This document shows positions 1 to 14,243 of a stretch of DNA of 64,000 bases, piece by piece (position 1 is the stretch's first letter; the number at the start of each line of letters is the position of its first letter). The translations under genes and the position numbers were made by a program. Under the pieces are notes generated by a model. The model was not told the DNA's origin. It saw only the letters and a list, made by a program, of their open reading frames with translations, and made no database searches. Origin of the DNA: Talinum fruticosum (Eukaryota > Streptophyta > Magnoliopsida > Caryophyllales > Talinaceae); assembly GCA_021018815.1 (NCBI GenBank), contig JAITYX010000076.1, positions 1,302,001-1,366,000 of the forward strand, in the 5' to 3' direction.

Positions 1-3000
1 GACACGATTGGATACGAATGCTGAGCTTCTGTGAATGATTGGTTATATGCAGTTACCTAAAGCAGAAGTCAAATGGCGCCTTGAATTTTAGAGATCGAGG
101 TACTTCACAGGAGAAGAATCCAATTTTCTGCAGCGCAATTGCAGCATGAACTTTCAAGACTTCCAGCACATCTGTACTTTCTCTGCGAGTAATTTGGTTT
201 GCCATTTTCTCATATCAATCCAACTTGATATTGGTAATCCGTTCAGATAAAAAGATAGGGAAGCAACTTACGTTCTGAAGACTTTGTCAAGATCCAAACT
301 ATGAAACTCCAACTGATCCTTTTGGGGCCAGTCCTTATAAATGGAAACATAAGCCTTACGAAATGCCTTAGAAAGGAGAGATTCACGTTGCTTCCTTTCA
401 CATTTCTGTAATTCAGGATTATAATGAAGTTTGAGTTGTATCATCTTCAAGGGAAAAAGCAGGACTTGTATTTGAATTTCAGTCATGAATGATTGTATTT
501 AAATTTGAGTCATGAATGATTGTATTTAAATTTGAGAAATAAATGAATAATACCTTGACCAGATTCAATATAATTATTGGATCTCCATATCTTAGACGAA
601 GATTTTCGAAATGTAGCCATGTTGCCTGACATTCGCTGTTGCACATAGAAACTACAGCAAAATAGAACAATCAACTACAATAACAGTAATTTGTATGGAA
701 AAATAAATCAAATAGTCTCACCTACTTACATAGAATATCTGGTTTAAGATTTATCCATGAAGGTTTCTGGGACCAGCAGAGGGGTATTGAACCACGAATC
801 TGAACAATGGATGTTATTTTGTACAAGCATTCATCATCAACCTCTTGGCAAACAATCTGCTCAATCTCAACATCATTTGCAGCCTGACCAGTCTCATCAA
901 CACCCCTTCTCTGATACCTGGAAAGAAAAGGAATAGGCAATGGACACCATGCCCATAAAACAAGGGTTTTAGTCAAGACACAAGGCATTACAAGTTAACA
1001 GGGGAGTTGTGGTGGCATTTCCACGGCCAGAGTTGTAGAGTGCACATGAACTTTATGTGATGACATCAAAGCTTTGACAAGCTTGGGAAAACCATAACTT
1101 TCTATATTGTTCATGAAGGTAGTGCTTACACTTCACAGTTCACAGAGGAATGTGTTTTTCTAAACTTCTCTTTCCTTTCGATCTATTATTATCTTCAGTG
1201 ATCAAGCGTTATAGACCCCTTAAATAAGCATCATAGGATTTAAACCTGGAGTATAGCGGAAAGAATGGAGTTGAAACTGTGGTAGAATATAAACTCAGGT
1301 ATTCGAGGTGCAAACCTGGTGCCAGCGAAATGACAAGACCGTCTTGCAATAAGGGTTAAAGTGAAAGTCTTCCCGAGTTGGACAACTTGACCTGGACATG
1401 AAACATAGAAAGAGTATGAGCAGCCTAAAGTGAAACCTAAAGCCTGTGCAGATTTCAGGAACAAGCTGCTAGTCTGTGCACTGCATTGATCCTCATCCCG
1501 ATCCTGAGCTTGCTTACGTCCCCATCTAATAATTTGAGGTAACCCAATTCCCACCCCCAACCAACCCACCCCCCCAAAAAATAAAAATAAAATCATCACC
1601 ACCAACAGCAACTCCAAGTGAGAATTCAGTACCTTGCTAAGCAGGGTCTGGGGACATAAAAAGAGGAAACAAAAAGATAAAACATAAGGTGGAATGCATA
1701 AAAATGATGAAATGTCTATAGTTTTACTTGTCAACTTATGCACAGTTGAACCCTTAATATAAGTTCTTGATCGGCTCGTACCTGTTTAAAGAACCCATGC
1801 ACCAATGCAACTGTCCAAAGAGTATGGTCAGAACAAGTCCGCATATGACGAGTTAAGTAGTCATTCCAAATGAATTTTGTTCCATCAGAGGATTGGCTTG
1901 TCTCTGGTTGACACAGGTTCTTCTGCAGCGTATGCATGACGGGGTAACCATAGCTGAAGAAGAAGTCCTTTGTAATGTCCACCAACTGTAGAAGCTTTCT
2001 ATATCTATCCAGAACATTAAGATAGAAATTCAATAGTGCATCAATACTGATCCAGAACATTGCACCCCAGGCACAAAGGTGAGCAGGAATTTTTTTCACC
2101 CGGGGCCAATAATGTGATTTTATTCCCAAATAGCATAGATATTTACAGAAGTTCTGTTTACAGTTATAAAAGGAAAGGAAGGAGAAACGAGAAAATAAAT
2201 TATAAAAAGGAAACACACATTCCTGCTCATATGGTTGCACTGATAGAAATAAAAGGAATGAAGATCATCAGCCTTTCCTTGCTTGTTCATAAGTTTGAGA
2301 AAGAAATTTGAACCAAGTTCAAAATAGCTGCTAAATTTCCTTTATTTTTACCAATTTGTGAGACACTTAGATGGAATTTAACGAAAACTTCTCTAATTTG
2401 TGCACAATTCAAGTTTTCAAGGAGAATTGCAAACATACCTTTTCTCTTTTCTGCAGTTATAGTTGCAGGACCAGGCAGAATGAGGAATTGGGATCATCTT
2501 GTATTTCGAGATCGAATAAATTGGATGACCACAAACGTGCCCTATTCTCTCTGTTTCTGTTATAAGCAGCATATAGTAAGGCCCCAAGAATCTGATAAAC
2601 CCTGAATGATGTGCCAAAAAAAAAAGCAGAATAGAAAAATTAGGATAAAATAGCTGAATTAACTACCAAAGAAGAGGACTTCTGAACCGATCAACGTACC
2701 CACAATCCCATAGCAGTTAGTGACAAATTTAAGTCCACCTGTTAGTTTGTTAGCTTCATTTATCTCTTGCAACAGAAGTTCGCACCCATTGAATGAATAC
2801 GTCACAGGATCTTCATGAATAACTAGCTCAGAAGATTTTGATCTATCAATCTTCAATACTCTCCAATGCACTTTCTCAGCATCTCTTCCAATCATATAAA
2901 AGTGCTGCTCCAGGGAACAATAAGTAGTTTACAAAGATTTTTCAATGCGACCATAGTGTCTGGTTTTTGAAAACACACATGCACAAATTGTGACCACAAT

Positions 3001-3641
3001 GGAATTTTCCACACAAAGGAAAAGGGTAGAGAGAAAAAAAGGGGAGGGGGAATTATCTGTTCACTCATTATGTAAATTGCGTTTCAACATGGGTCATTGA
3101 ATGAAATATGTTGAATTGGTAACCTTTCATCAGATATTCGGGATATCATCTTCTCAGGACCGATTTTTCTTAAGCATGCTCATGAGAATCTCAAGGAGGA
3201 CAGCATAAGTTCGATTGGCTCATTCAAATAGGCATGTGGTACTAATGGCTCTAGACCAGTATAAATGTGATGGGGAATTACATCAATTCAGATTGTGCAA
3301 AATAAGGAAATCTCTACACCAAATAATGCTTTTTGAATGACCAGTACCAAGACCCATAAAGACTGAATTTGTTTTTATACAGCATGAGCAAAAATAATAA
3401 AAAAAAACAAAACATAATCTTCACTATAAAAACAGAATACCCGACAAACAAAATTAGCACAAATTTGAGCAAATTGGGCAATTCAATTTATCAGTTTAAA
3501 GAAAAGGTCAAAGATATATACCAATGGAGTCTCGAAGAGGGTGAATTTTTCCAAAAGATAAGGAGTAGTGGTTGATCCCTCTTCTCCTCCTTCCTCCATT
3601 AGAGGCCGGTTTTGATCACCGCCGTTACTCTCAGACCCCAT
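1..3641 (-). CDS. SAC-domain phosphoinositide phosphatase, 5' part (SAC-A), truncated by window edge
   Basis: N-terminal part of a SAC-domain lipid phosphatase of the plant SAC2-5 / yeast Fig4 type, a family that removes a phosphate from PI(3,5)P2 and acts at the vacuolar membrane (family knowledge). Exons on the minus strand: 3641-3522, 2904-2700, 2601-2439, 2004-1782, 1391-1316, 917-730, 651-554, 405-272, 182-57, perhaps continuing from about 28. All have GT/AG borders, and phases match SAC-B exon by exon. Recognisable family segments are [73 protein letters not shown] and HFENLRLRYG. The start is the MGSESN methionine, matched by MGSESK in SAC-B. Exon 5 is one base short: GGG at 1372-1374 must be GGGG to stay in frame. 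The catalytic CX5R segment lies off the window, so activity cannot be judged. After exon 9 the next in-frame triplet is TAA, so the GT donor there must be used for the gene to continue. Confidence 0.85.
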
Positions 3642-4080
3642 CTCTCCCAAATTAAAAGCCCTAAAATTCACCTCTTCCCCCTCTCCATATCTCCCTTATA
3701 CATTCAAAGCTAGCACCTGCGAAGCATCAGTGAAGGAATTGTTTCCAACTCTCAAATTGCTGAAAAATCAAAAATTTGGGTAAAATAAAACCATGGACAA
3801 TCGCAGGTATATATACACGAGGCAGCTGTGAAGCTTAGAGCATTTGCCTTCCCCTTCTGGAGATAGAGACAGAGAGAGAGAGAGTTGGGGTGAAGATGAC
3901 GAGATCAAAGCAGTGGAATATTGAAGAGAGAGTTCTGATAAAAAATTGAAATCACAGGTATTTATAGCATAGGCGGGAGAGTAAATATTGAACAGTTCCC
4001 TTCACAAAAAAAAAAAGGAAAAAGAAAAGAACAATTCCTCTCTCCCCTCTCTCTCTTCTCTTCTTTGAAAATGTCTAACG
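3642..4080 (-). promoter_or_regulatory. SAC-A promoter / 5' UTR region
   Basis: Upstream of the SAC-A start the minus strand is pyrimidine-rich, with CT runs seen as GA tracts near 3870 and CT tracts near 4040. A good TATA-like element, CTATAAATA, reads on the minus strand at 3959-3967, about 320 bases before the ATG. SAC-B has a related element in a similar place (13829-13837). The transcription start is inferred, not seen. Confidence 0.4.
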
Positions 4081-5942
4081 GTCGGTACTCATGGGAAAAA
4101 TTTTATCCAAAATGACAATTCCAAGTATAAATTTTTTATCCGAATTTTGATTTTATGTACGAAAGTTTTCTATTTTTATCATCTGGACTCTAGTTTGAAT
4201 TAAATTTAGACTTGTACGATTTATCCAACTTAAAAAAAGAAAATAGATAGCGAACAAAATATAAAAATTTTAAACAATATTTGATTTGAATTAGACTTGG
4301 ACCAAAATTTATGCTATTGTAAGATTGATTTTAAACCCCATTTTAAGCCGTAAAAATGTTAATATGAATTAGATTTTATTCAAGTTCTCTTAATAAGGAT
4401 GGAAGGAAATACAGTGAATTGGAAGCGTATTTTGATGATAACAGATAGCATATTCACTAGTAAGTCGACTTCCAAATTTTTCAAGTGTTTTAATTTTATT
4501 GGTTAAGCAGTTAAAAATTGCTAGATTTATATCTTATCTAGTGGTAGCCTAGGAAAGTTACACGAATTTAAATATCTAAAATTACACTTATTGAAACGAT
4601 TTTTACCTTAAACTCTCACCGCTCGAAATGTTTTATAACTATATACAATGTTAGTTTACAACGTACAAGATTTAAAGGACAAGATACAAAGAAGATTATG
4701 AAAAGTCAAACTCAAGGTAAAGAATATGAAATATGAAATGAATGGTTCAGGTCAAGAGTACAATTACTTTACTCAAAGCATTAGGCATAGAAGTGAAAAA
4801 CTTGGAGAATTCAAAGTTTGATTATTATCAAAGACCGTTGGATAAGCTCAAAATCTCTCCAAATATAAGTAATCTAATATAATTAACTTTAATAAACAAG
4901 AAAAAGTAATCTAATTCAAAGCCACGTAAGCATATAATATCCAACTCTTGAGTCTTAACAAAAAGCAAATAAATCCAAAAATTAACTTTTTGGAAATTTA
5001 TTTATGTACGGAAGATCCAAAATGGGATGCTTTTAACATATAAATATTCATATTCAAATATGCACCGGGTCAAATATTTCAATCCTTGCGTTTGGATGTC
5101 CAAGTGATTCATTAGTGACCAGTAAACATGGTTAAATAACTTAAACACATTGTTATTTACCTAATTATATCACTTTTCTTTCTTAATTAAAAAAACAAAA
5201 TGATATTAAGATAATTCGAATTTATATTATACAACTGAGAAATCGACTTATTTTGCTTGAGTTATCACATTTAAAGTAATTATCAAATAAATGTTTGATT
5301 AAAAGGAGCTCTTATAGAAACACTTCATAAAATTAAATTGTATAAGTTTATGTGCAATATAAAACAATAGAGATCCATATTAAAAAAAAAAAACTAAAAA
5401 GCCACTACTGGATGGTTTTGAACTCCAAAAGGGCAATAAGGAGAAAGAACTTTTCCCACCTCCAAGCCCCCTTTCAGTTGGTTGTCTGTGTAGAGAAAAT
5501 AGCATTAGTAGCTGATCAAAACAACATATATTAATTAGAAATATGTACTATTGGGAGGAAATTCCTTATTTGAAAAAATTTATATGGAATAAAATTGGAA
5601 ATTTACCTAGAAATACCAAGATGCTGCTGCAACTAGCAAAATTATGTTAATTACATATTTACAAGAATGAGCATAATGGAAACTTAATTGATACCCATTA
5701 ATGTCTAGGGACTAGCAGGAGATAACCAAGACCTCCAAGAAAGAATTAGCTGAATAATGAATATTTTACTCTCGGTTTTATTCTGTCAGACTCTTGAAAG
5801 GTATGTACGAACGCCAAGAGCTCTTCTAAACCATCTGTCTTCCCGAATTTATTTTTGGGGACAACCCACCTCCTTTGGATGGGGCTGACTCAATAATGCT
5901 AGGGATCGATCTCGAGAGATTCTGGTGAATTGGTCAACACTT
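4081..5942. other. Intergenic DNA between the tandem SAC genes
   Basis: AT-rich spacer with no coding segment I can support. It carries one copy of a short motif (about 4583-4613, TTTTTACCTTAAAC core) that recurs elsewhere in the window. The end nearest 5942 should be the 3' UTR of SAC-B. Confidence 0.6.
5777..5782 (-). terminator. Candidate poly(A) signal of SAC-B
   Basis: AATAAA on the minus strand about 160 bases after the SAC-B stop codon. Position and sequence suit a plant polyadenylation signal, but the cleavage site cannot be seen. Confidence 0.35.
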
Positions 5943-8900
5943 TTACGCTAAAGTTGTTCCAAACTCTACCCATTGCGCAATGTTATCTGGAAACTCATCA
6001 GGTATAGGTGGTGATGCAGCTCGTTGCCGTCCCTAAAGAGGAAGAAGGAACTTCAGTTCATTTTGCCCACATAAACTGATTCTATGCAGAACGAATTAAG
6101 GAACACCAAAAATGTGATGTTATTACAAAAGAACGTAAATGTATCTGGTAAAAATGTGACGTTAGTACATAAACATAGCAGCGGCGTCTTTTCAACAGAA
6201 AGTAAGCCTATCAGTGTGTAGATTAAAGAAAGACCGACCTCCATCACCTCAGTCACAGTACTCCCAACCAATGAACCACCAGCAGGAGAACTTACAAGTG
6301 AAGATCTGTACACATCAGAATCAAAAGTGAGAATTACATGGTTGAGTTTTGAAAAATAAATAATTCACAAGGCAAGCGCGTGGAAAATTAAACTACATAC
6401 AACTCTTACAAAGTGTGCATATGGAATTTATTTGGAAGGTAGATTTGCACGAAAAGAAAGCCAATACATTACCTATCATATGATTCCTCTTCACATGAAT
6501 TTCCTGAAGAAGAAACCCAGTCTAGACCAAGAATATCTGAACAATTAAACTCATCTCCATGTTCGTTGTAGCAGCTACATTCACCTCTGAGATATTCGGC
6601 CTCCGGCATATCAGTGAAAAGCTGCCGTGCAGACATGGAAGGCGTAAACCTAGAAATATTTGCGAGCACAAAAACAGCAGCAGTATCTCAGGAAACATAA
6701 TCAGAGAGATACAGATAAGGAAAAAATATATCAATTGACATTGTTCATAAATGCTGTAATGAACAAATTTGCTTCTAACAACCTCAGTTTATTTCATGTG
6801 CTCTTCCAAAATATCACAGGATTTCCTTATACATATTTCAGAAATCAAAATATAGTCATTATCTTACGAATATAACTGATCTCATACTGGAGAGAAACTT
6901 AACTAATATAACCATTCAGGAATGAATGCGTTTAGATTGGCTAGAGATCTTTCAGGATACCAAATACACGAAAGAGATGTGAGCTTACCTGGAATAAGTT
7001 ATATCAGTTTCACAGGTAGAAATCTCGGGTGTAGACTCTGATATACCGCTTTGGTCTTCTTTCAGGTCAGGCAAAGGATGGCGGCAGCTGCTACTATCTC
7101 CGATATCAGCTGGTGTTGTAGGTGTGCTATTCTCATAGATTAAGACACCATCTGACAATGATCTCTTTAAAAACGACCTAGAAGAAAAGGATACACCCTT
7201 CCACAGTAAGCATTGGCAGGAAAGACAGCCATATTCAGCCAAATTATAAACAGGGGTTTTTTCTTCATTTAGCATTTTGGGTATTTTCATCTCAGTTGAG
7301 AATACTAAGGACCTTTTGTTAATTGAATTATATTCAAACCCAAAGAACCTGCATCAATCCCTTGGAAACAGTGAGACAGCACGAATAATTGGGCGATCCA
7401 AATAGCACCAATAATATTTAAAAATCCATCAGAATAGCGGGGCTCATCAGAATAGTCTCCAAGTCCTCATCAATAAATCATGAGAATGAAAAATATGTGA
7501 AAGCCTACAGAAATAGACTTTTACCCAACTGTTAAACAACAGATGACAGCCAACGATCACAATGTAAAAGTACTTGTACACAACTGAATGAAGTTCTATA
7601 GTGCTACTTGACAATCAATACAGGTCCCTGGACATAGCTATGATGGAATTGTCTCAAAATACATTTACTGAAGTCTGTGCTAATGTGATAACTTCCTTGA
7701 GCCACATAATGGACCACCTTTCAGCATTTCTAGAATGATGATGATAATAATGCAAGGACAATAATGCAAAATCTCATACCTGGAAAATTCATGTGACATT
7801 GGTGGGGTGAGTCTTCCAATGTTATAGTAATGATCTGAATCAAGTTCCCATAATGCAGGTTTACCCACTTCAGGCTGAAAGTGCCCCAAGAACCTATTCA
7901 AAATCACAGCCACAATGATCAAAACCAGTTATTAGCAAAACCTAGTGGAATTAGATACAGAGGTTTGAAAATGTATAATTGAAATCTTGTATTTTATTTA
8001 TCAATGACATCATTTAACTTGAAAGATAATGGACATTTAAAACTATTGAACCAGGCAACAGGGAAATTTTAAATTATCACAAAGACAATTCAAAAGAAAA
8101 CGAGTCAACAACAGCCGACATACAAGTTGATGGCGTCTTGCTTCTCAGGATCCATGTATGCATTCCTCAAGTAACGTTGTAGAGTCCTAATAAACTCCTG
8201 GGACTGAGTTGCTGCCTTCCAGTGACCTCTCCGCTCTGAGAAAATCTATAAGAATACAAGCATGGAATAAATATTAAAAGGATAGATAGAAGATATAGGA
8301 ACCGAAACTAAGAATATGACAAGCAAACAATAGAGAAGAGGCTCAAATGTAGTTACAACAAGCTATCTCGTTAAGAGACATTCAGGAATGTAGTTAAGAG
8401 ACCAACAAAATGGAAAACTCAAAAGAAAAACTTCTGTGATGATGCCCTTTCACGTCAATTGCCACAAACACAAAGAAATAAACCAGCAAAACTCCGGCAC
8501 ATGAAGTGACGCAGATCAACAGAGCTCGTGGCTATAACACGGAGCCCATGGGCACCACTCCATAGGCCATGGATAAAGTAAAAACTAATCGTGGGACCTG
8601 AAAATCAGCTCGGCAGATGAACATGAGAGCGATGGAGTTGGGTAACGCAAGTAAACTCTAAATGCTGTTCATAAAGCAAATGGCAACATATGCTCATTAC
8701 CAATTAATTCCAAGCATACAGAATAGAATTTGGGTCACCACACACCCAACACATAATTGTCTTGCTAAAGCTCTAGCATACAATTCTTTTAAAGCTCTAG
8801 CATACAATGCTTTCAAATTAAGAAGTATAAATACAAAATGAAGAAAAATAATATTATTCTAGAATGCAAGCGTTTTTCAATTATAAAACCAAAAGTATAA

Positions 8901-11900
8901 ATGAAGAAAATAAACACCTTATTGTGTGCTGCAGACCCACCATACTGTAATGCGAGTGTGTCACCCATTTTCTCATAGAGCGCCATTAAACTATCAGCCA
9001 ACTCATCATCCAAATCAATTTTAGGGGTCGGATTTATTCCTATGGCATGTAGTTGGTGGCCTAGAGCAACCAAACCAAATGCATATTGAGCTACATTTGT
9101 GCGATCCAAACAATCAATACAATTAGTCCTCAAAACTCCACTTTGGAACCTTGCAATCTTTGGTTGAGAATTTTCCTTGCTTGTATTTTCATACGTGAAT
9201 TCTGTGGCGAGATGTGACAAGCTAGGTGACACCTCAGCGCACATAGATGATGGTATTTGACAATAAAAGAATCCAGTTTGATCCAACGCATTTCCAGCCA
9301 CTTTGTTCAGAAGCGTCAATACCTTGGCACCTCTACTGAAATATGAAAGAGCTCATTCATATCAGTTATACTTAATGCCAACATCGGTTACCACAATGTA
9401 CTAATTATTATACAAACTGCTAACTACAAAAACACGAAGAACCAAAAACAATTCGCTTACATGCGGTAGAGTCTGGTGAGATCCACCGTCCGAAACTTCA
9501 GACGATCCTCTTTGTCCAAGTCTCTGTTGATGGTAGCAACAGCCTTGACAAACTCCACATGGAGAACGGACTCACGTGGTTTCTTCTCTTTTGTCTACAA
9601 TTACATGGCCATTACTTATATACAGATTGCTAAATTGAACACATGCATAAAATTGCTCAATAAATAAAAGAAAATGGTGTACCTTTATCAAATTTAATAT
9701 AAATATTGGGCTTCCATATCTATCTACAAGGTTTTTAAAATGTCGTCGAGTCGCCTCATAATTATGATCCTCCTTGGACACTGTGTGGACACAAAAGCAT
9801 TAGTAACAATGTCACAAAAAGTAGGTACTACCAAAAGCATAATGACTTAAAACATACATATAATGTCTGGTTTAATATTTAACCGTGAAGTCTCTTGAGA
9901 CCAAAAAAGTGGGATAGATCCCCTTATTTGCACGACAGAACTAATTTCTAAGACACGTCCACCATCAACCTCCTCAAAGACAATCTGCTCCGTCTCTACA
10001 TCATTAGCGGCTCGACCCTTCTCATTGATACCTCGTTTTAAATACCTGTTGTCGAAAAGGACAATGAAATAAGAATTCCATACTCCTCCATAGACATTGC
10101 AAACGATGCTCAATGGGCAAATACAACTCATTTGGGCATGCGTAGGAACAAACTCATAGATGATTCACGTGAATAACGGTAAAGAGGGGACAAATGTAAA
10201 GCCTTAAACAGTTTAAATACATAAAATTAACGAAATAAGTTACTTGACAAATAATTAAAAAAAAAGGAAATAATACAACAACTACATCACATCCAAAATT
10301 TGTCATTAATTAATAAGCACAAATACCTGGTTCCAAGCATAATGACGTGATCGTCTTGCAATAAGAGTAACATGGAAAGTTTTACCAAATTTTGTAAATT
10401 TTACCTGCACAAATAGGATAAAATTAATTATTACATCAAAATTCCTTGCAAGGCAAACATTTTTTTAACAGAGAATCGGGTAAAATGTAGTATGCCCAAT
10501 TCATCAATAATCTTTCCAATTACAATAGCAGCAGCTCAAATCAGATTGTTGGGAGACGAGTTACACTAGAGCAAATGAAAATGTTTGACACAATAAGTTG
10601 ACAAGTCTAAAAGTCGAAAAACTACAGAGTAACACATTCATTACTTCAAATAGTATTTTAAACTAAATTACACAGGAAGTGCAATATAGATACTCGCATA
10701 CAAAACGATCGTTAGTAGGAATAAAGCTTTAAAACAATGTATTGCATAAGAATTATATATTAAAAGACATCTTTATTGGATAAAATACGCTAAAAATATG
10801 TTCATAAATAACAATACCTGTTTGAAAAAGCCATGTATCAGTGGAACTATCCAAAGGGTATTCTGCAGATGGCTTCGAATTCCTCGGGTCAAGAATGCAT
10901 TCCAGACAAACATTGTTTCATATGGGACTAATTTAGTATCATCATCACATAGATTCTTTTGTAGTGTATGCATGATACGGTAGGAGTAGCTGAAAAAGAA
11001 GTCCTTCGTAATGTCTACTGCGGACAGGAGCTTCTTGTATCTAATAAATTTAGCAAGAAAGAACATACAAAGAATATAATTACACATTGCGAAACAAGAA
11101 CCATATGATATGGATAAAGACACAGAAAAAATAATGAATGCGAAAAATAAACATAAACAAGAAATAAAGGCCAAAAGAAGATCAACTCAAATTATAGGAG
11201 AAACAATTTCTCCTCTCGGAATCCAATGATGCCTTGTCTCATTCAACTAAGTTATCCTAACGTCGGAGGAACGATGAAGATTAATCTTCACATTTGCATG
11301 AAACATACTTCAAAATGGTATACACAGAAGGTAGATGCAATAATGTTCCCTCAAGAGTCATATATGATTACATTAGATTTACCACGCACAAAAAGGAGTA
11401 TTATTTAGAGGAAATTAACTTCGAACATCAAGTGACTACTTATATGAATCCTCGAAGACTATAACAAATTGAGCATAGAGAAATTTTACCTCCTTAATAA
11501 CGTAGAACTTCTAAATAAAAATTGATCAATATATCCACCGGACTTGAATCCAAATCAGAAACCAACGAATGCAATTAAATGGAAAGAACTCAATTTGATA
11601 CAAGAGAAGAATATACGTCTCTGAGTGCTAATTAAATCTCTTACAAGTAATGGGTACATATAACATTTACAAGTAGAATGGACAAAAGACCTGTTTTCTT
11701 TCTTAGAATTATCCAAGTTGGACCGCACTGTTGAATGAGGAATTGGTATCATTTTGCTCTTGGAAACAGCATATATTGCATGGCCACAAATCATCCCTAC
11801 TTTCCTCCTCTCTGTTATAAGAATCATATAGTACGGTTCCAAGAATTTTATGAATCCTGAACGGGGAAGAAAATATAATTTAGCCATGATTTCATTGAGC

Positions 11901-13448
11901 GCACTCCTATTAATTAAACAGAATCAGAGCATCCACTTACCCACAATACCATAACAAGCAGTGACAACTTTCAGTCCACCTGTATGCCTATTTCCTTCAT
12001 GTATGCGTTCCAGTAAAGTACGGCATTCATGATAAGAGTACACTGTAGGGTCTTCATAAATAACAAGGTCAGAAGGCTCTGACCTATCAATCTTTAAGAC
12101 TCTCCAGAATTTTTAGTTTTGTCTCTTCCCACCATGTAGAAGTTCTGCTCAATTAAATTCAATACACATGTAAAAGATTGTGAAATATAATACATAACAC
12201 CTGTAAATAAACTCCCCTCCTCCAACAAAGTACTTGCATCATATCATTGCTCTACTGATATAGAAGGACAACTATAATAGACGGGAAATTTTAAAGGTAA
12301 CAGCCAACTATTTTTAGTTCTGCCAGATAATTTCACAGTTCAAAATTATTGTGAGACTCATACTCAATAACTGTAAATTCAATTCCTAAGTCTTCATGGT
12401 AGAAAGGATTTCGTATTCTCAATAGTTTCCTAAGTTTTTAAACGAATGCCTTTATCTCCAAACTTATCAGCATTATGGAGGACGGAAGTTTCCAAAGACA
12501 GAATAAGACTTTATGTTGAGAACACAAGCCTAACGGCGAACATATGACTTTCAAGTAGCAAAAGCAGATTTCACCAGCAGACAACAGCAAATGGATTTGA
12601 AGAAAAGGTACCGGCACAGAAATGGAAGACTAATATTTGCATAAAAATATTTTTGCCATATGCTGGAGATCTTCTGCCTCTATTGGTTCAGAATAAACCA
12701 CTAATCAAGCAGTCAAGATCAGCATTTTATCGAGTCTAAAATGGAGAAAAAGCTTGAACCCGGTTCTACACCATAGTCAACTACCTAACCTAATGCATCC
12801 TACCATTACAGGTTGTCAGCAACGAATTCAGACCAGTAATAAGACGAATTAAACCAAATTTTTAGAAAACTCAAACTCTAAAAGATTGCTACTTCAATAC
12901 ACTAATCATATTACGAAATATGGCATTCAATCATGAGTAAATCTAAGAAAAAAAGTAACCAAATGGAACGCAGAATCTACTGCCTGATTAGTAACCGTAT
13001 AAGGACTATACTGCACATAGATTCTTATTCCACCTCATTGCTACTCGCAAAAGATGAGAATATGACCAAAGAACCAGTGAAAATTACAAGCACTTTCACC
13101 AATAATTCCCAATTCACGATCAATCAAGGCCTATACTTCAATTTTCCACCCATTCAAAATCATTTCAGAAATTAAATACATGGACAACTGCGAGAACCAC
13201 GATACTAGACGATCAATCAACAGATCAAAAAGCGGCAAATTCAACGTCAATTGACTTGAGGAAAGAGAAAAAGAGAGCAAATGAAGGTCAAGAGAGAGAC
13301 GTACCGAGCGAGTCTCATAGAGCTTGAATTTGACGAGAGTATAAGGAGGAGTTAATTCCGGCTCGTCATCGTCTCCTTCAAGATCGATTAACGCCTGATT
13401 TTGCATATTGTTTACATCATTATTGTTGGTCTTGCTTTCTGACCCCAT
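5943..13448 (-). CDS. SAC-domain phosphoinositide phosphatase, complete (SAC-B)
   Basis: Full-length plant SAC2-5-type PI(3,5)P2 phosphatase of about 803 residues. Exons: 13448-13305, 12144-11941, 11856-11691, 11040-10818, 10404-10327, 10045-9858, 9780-9683, 9594-9461, 9335-8918, 8245-8124, 7893-7780, 7177-6989, 6649-6473, 6305-6239, 6032-5943 (TAA). All have GT/AG borders and compatible phases. The CX5R catalytic loop [12 protein letters not shown] is in exon 9 (around 9100-9130) and is followed by [16 protein letters not shown]. Other family blocks are [95 protein letters not shown] and [11 protein letters not shown]. Two single-base problems break the frame: one base missing near 12107-12114 in exon 2 (between DKTKN and WRVLKIDR), and one extra A at 10335-10336 in exon 5 (at RHYAGTR). 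With those corrected the length is an exact multiple of three. It is a tandem duplicate of SAC-A. The active-site loop is intact, so I read it as a working gene with sequence errors; a recent pseudogene is the alternative. Confidence 0.9.
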
Positions 13449-13955
13449 AAACTCGGCTCGTCTCGATCCCGAGCCAACTCAGGCCCGGGTCAACTCAGTT
13501 CCGCATACAAAAACACCAACTCAAACGCAGAAATTCAATCACTTCGAACTCCAACGTCGCACAACCTGAAGCGAAACTCCATAAAAACAACTTCACGAAT
13601 CAAAACCTGAGATTCTTCGAATTGAAATTGCAAAAGCAGAAAAGCAGAAGAAGTTCATCAATGGAAGCTTCGAGGCTTTTCTTTGACTTCGATTATGTCT
13701 GTGTGTATGTATGAGTATGTATGCGCGCGCTCAGAGAAGAAAAAGTAGAGAGAGAAAGCAGATCGGAGGAGCAGTGAAATTCAAAAGGAAGCTTTTGAGG
13801 AGAGAGAGAGAGAGAGCGGAGGCGAAGGTATTTATGTGAGAGTAAACAGATAGATGGAAGAGAAAGACAGAGAGAGGAGAGAGAGAGAGAAAGAGAAGCA
13901 CACAATGTTGGGCGACTTGAAAACCACATAAACAAATGGGAAGACAATCAATCAC
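13449..13955 (-). promoter_or_regulatory. SAC-B promoter / 5' UTR region
   Basis: Strongly purine-rich on the plus strand (GA tracts at 13738-13760, 13799-13820 and 13868-13895), hence CT-rich on the coding strand as in many plant 5' leaders. A TATA-like ACATAAATA reads on the minus strand at 13829-13837, about 385 bases before the ATG. Its context (GGTATTTAT on the plus strand) is shared with the SAC-A element, consistent with duplication of the promoter along with the gene. Confidence 0.35.
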
Positions 13956-14243
13956 TTACTAAATCATTACATCCGAAATATTTGGACTCAAAAATTGAAA
14001 AATTAAATTCAAATTTTACATTAATACATTTTCAAGACAAAAAAATTCAAAGAGACCTTGACTTCAGTATTTTAATAACTTAACGTGTAAATATTTTCGT
14101 CATTCATATTGTGATGTAATTATAATATTATTATAATTATTATTATAGGACTCTTATTTACTTATCAAATTGAACTCTTTAGGTGGCACACGTTATGATT
14201 TTAAAACTAGGTTATAAATGTTATGGATTTAAAAGTTTTTTTA

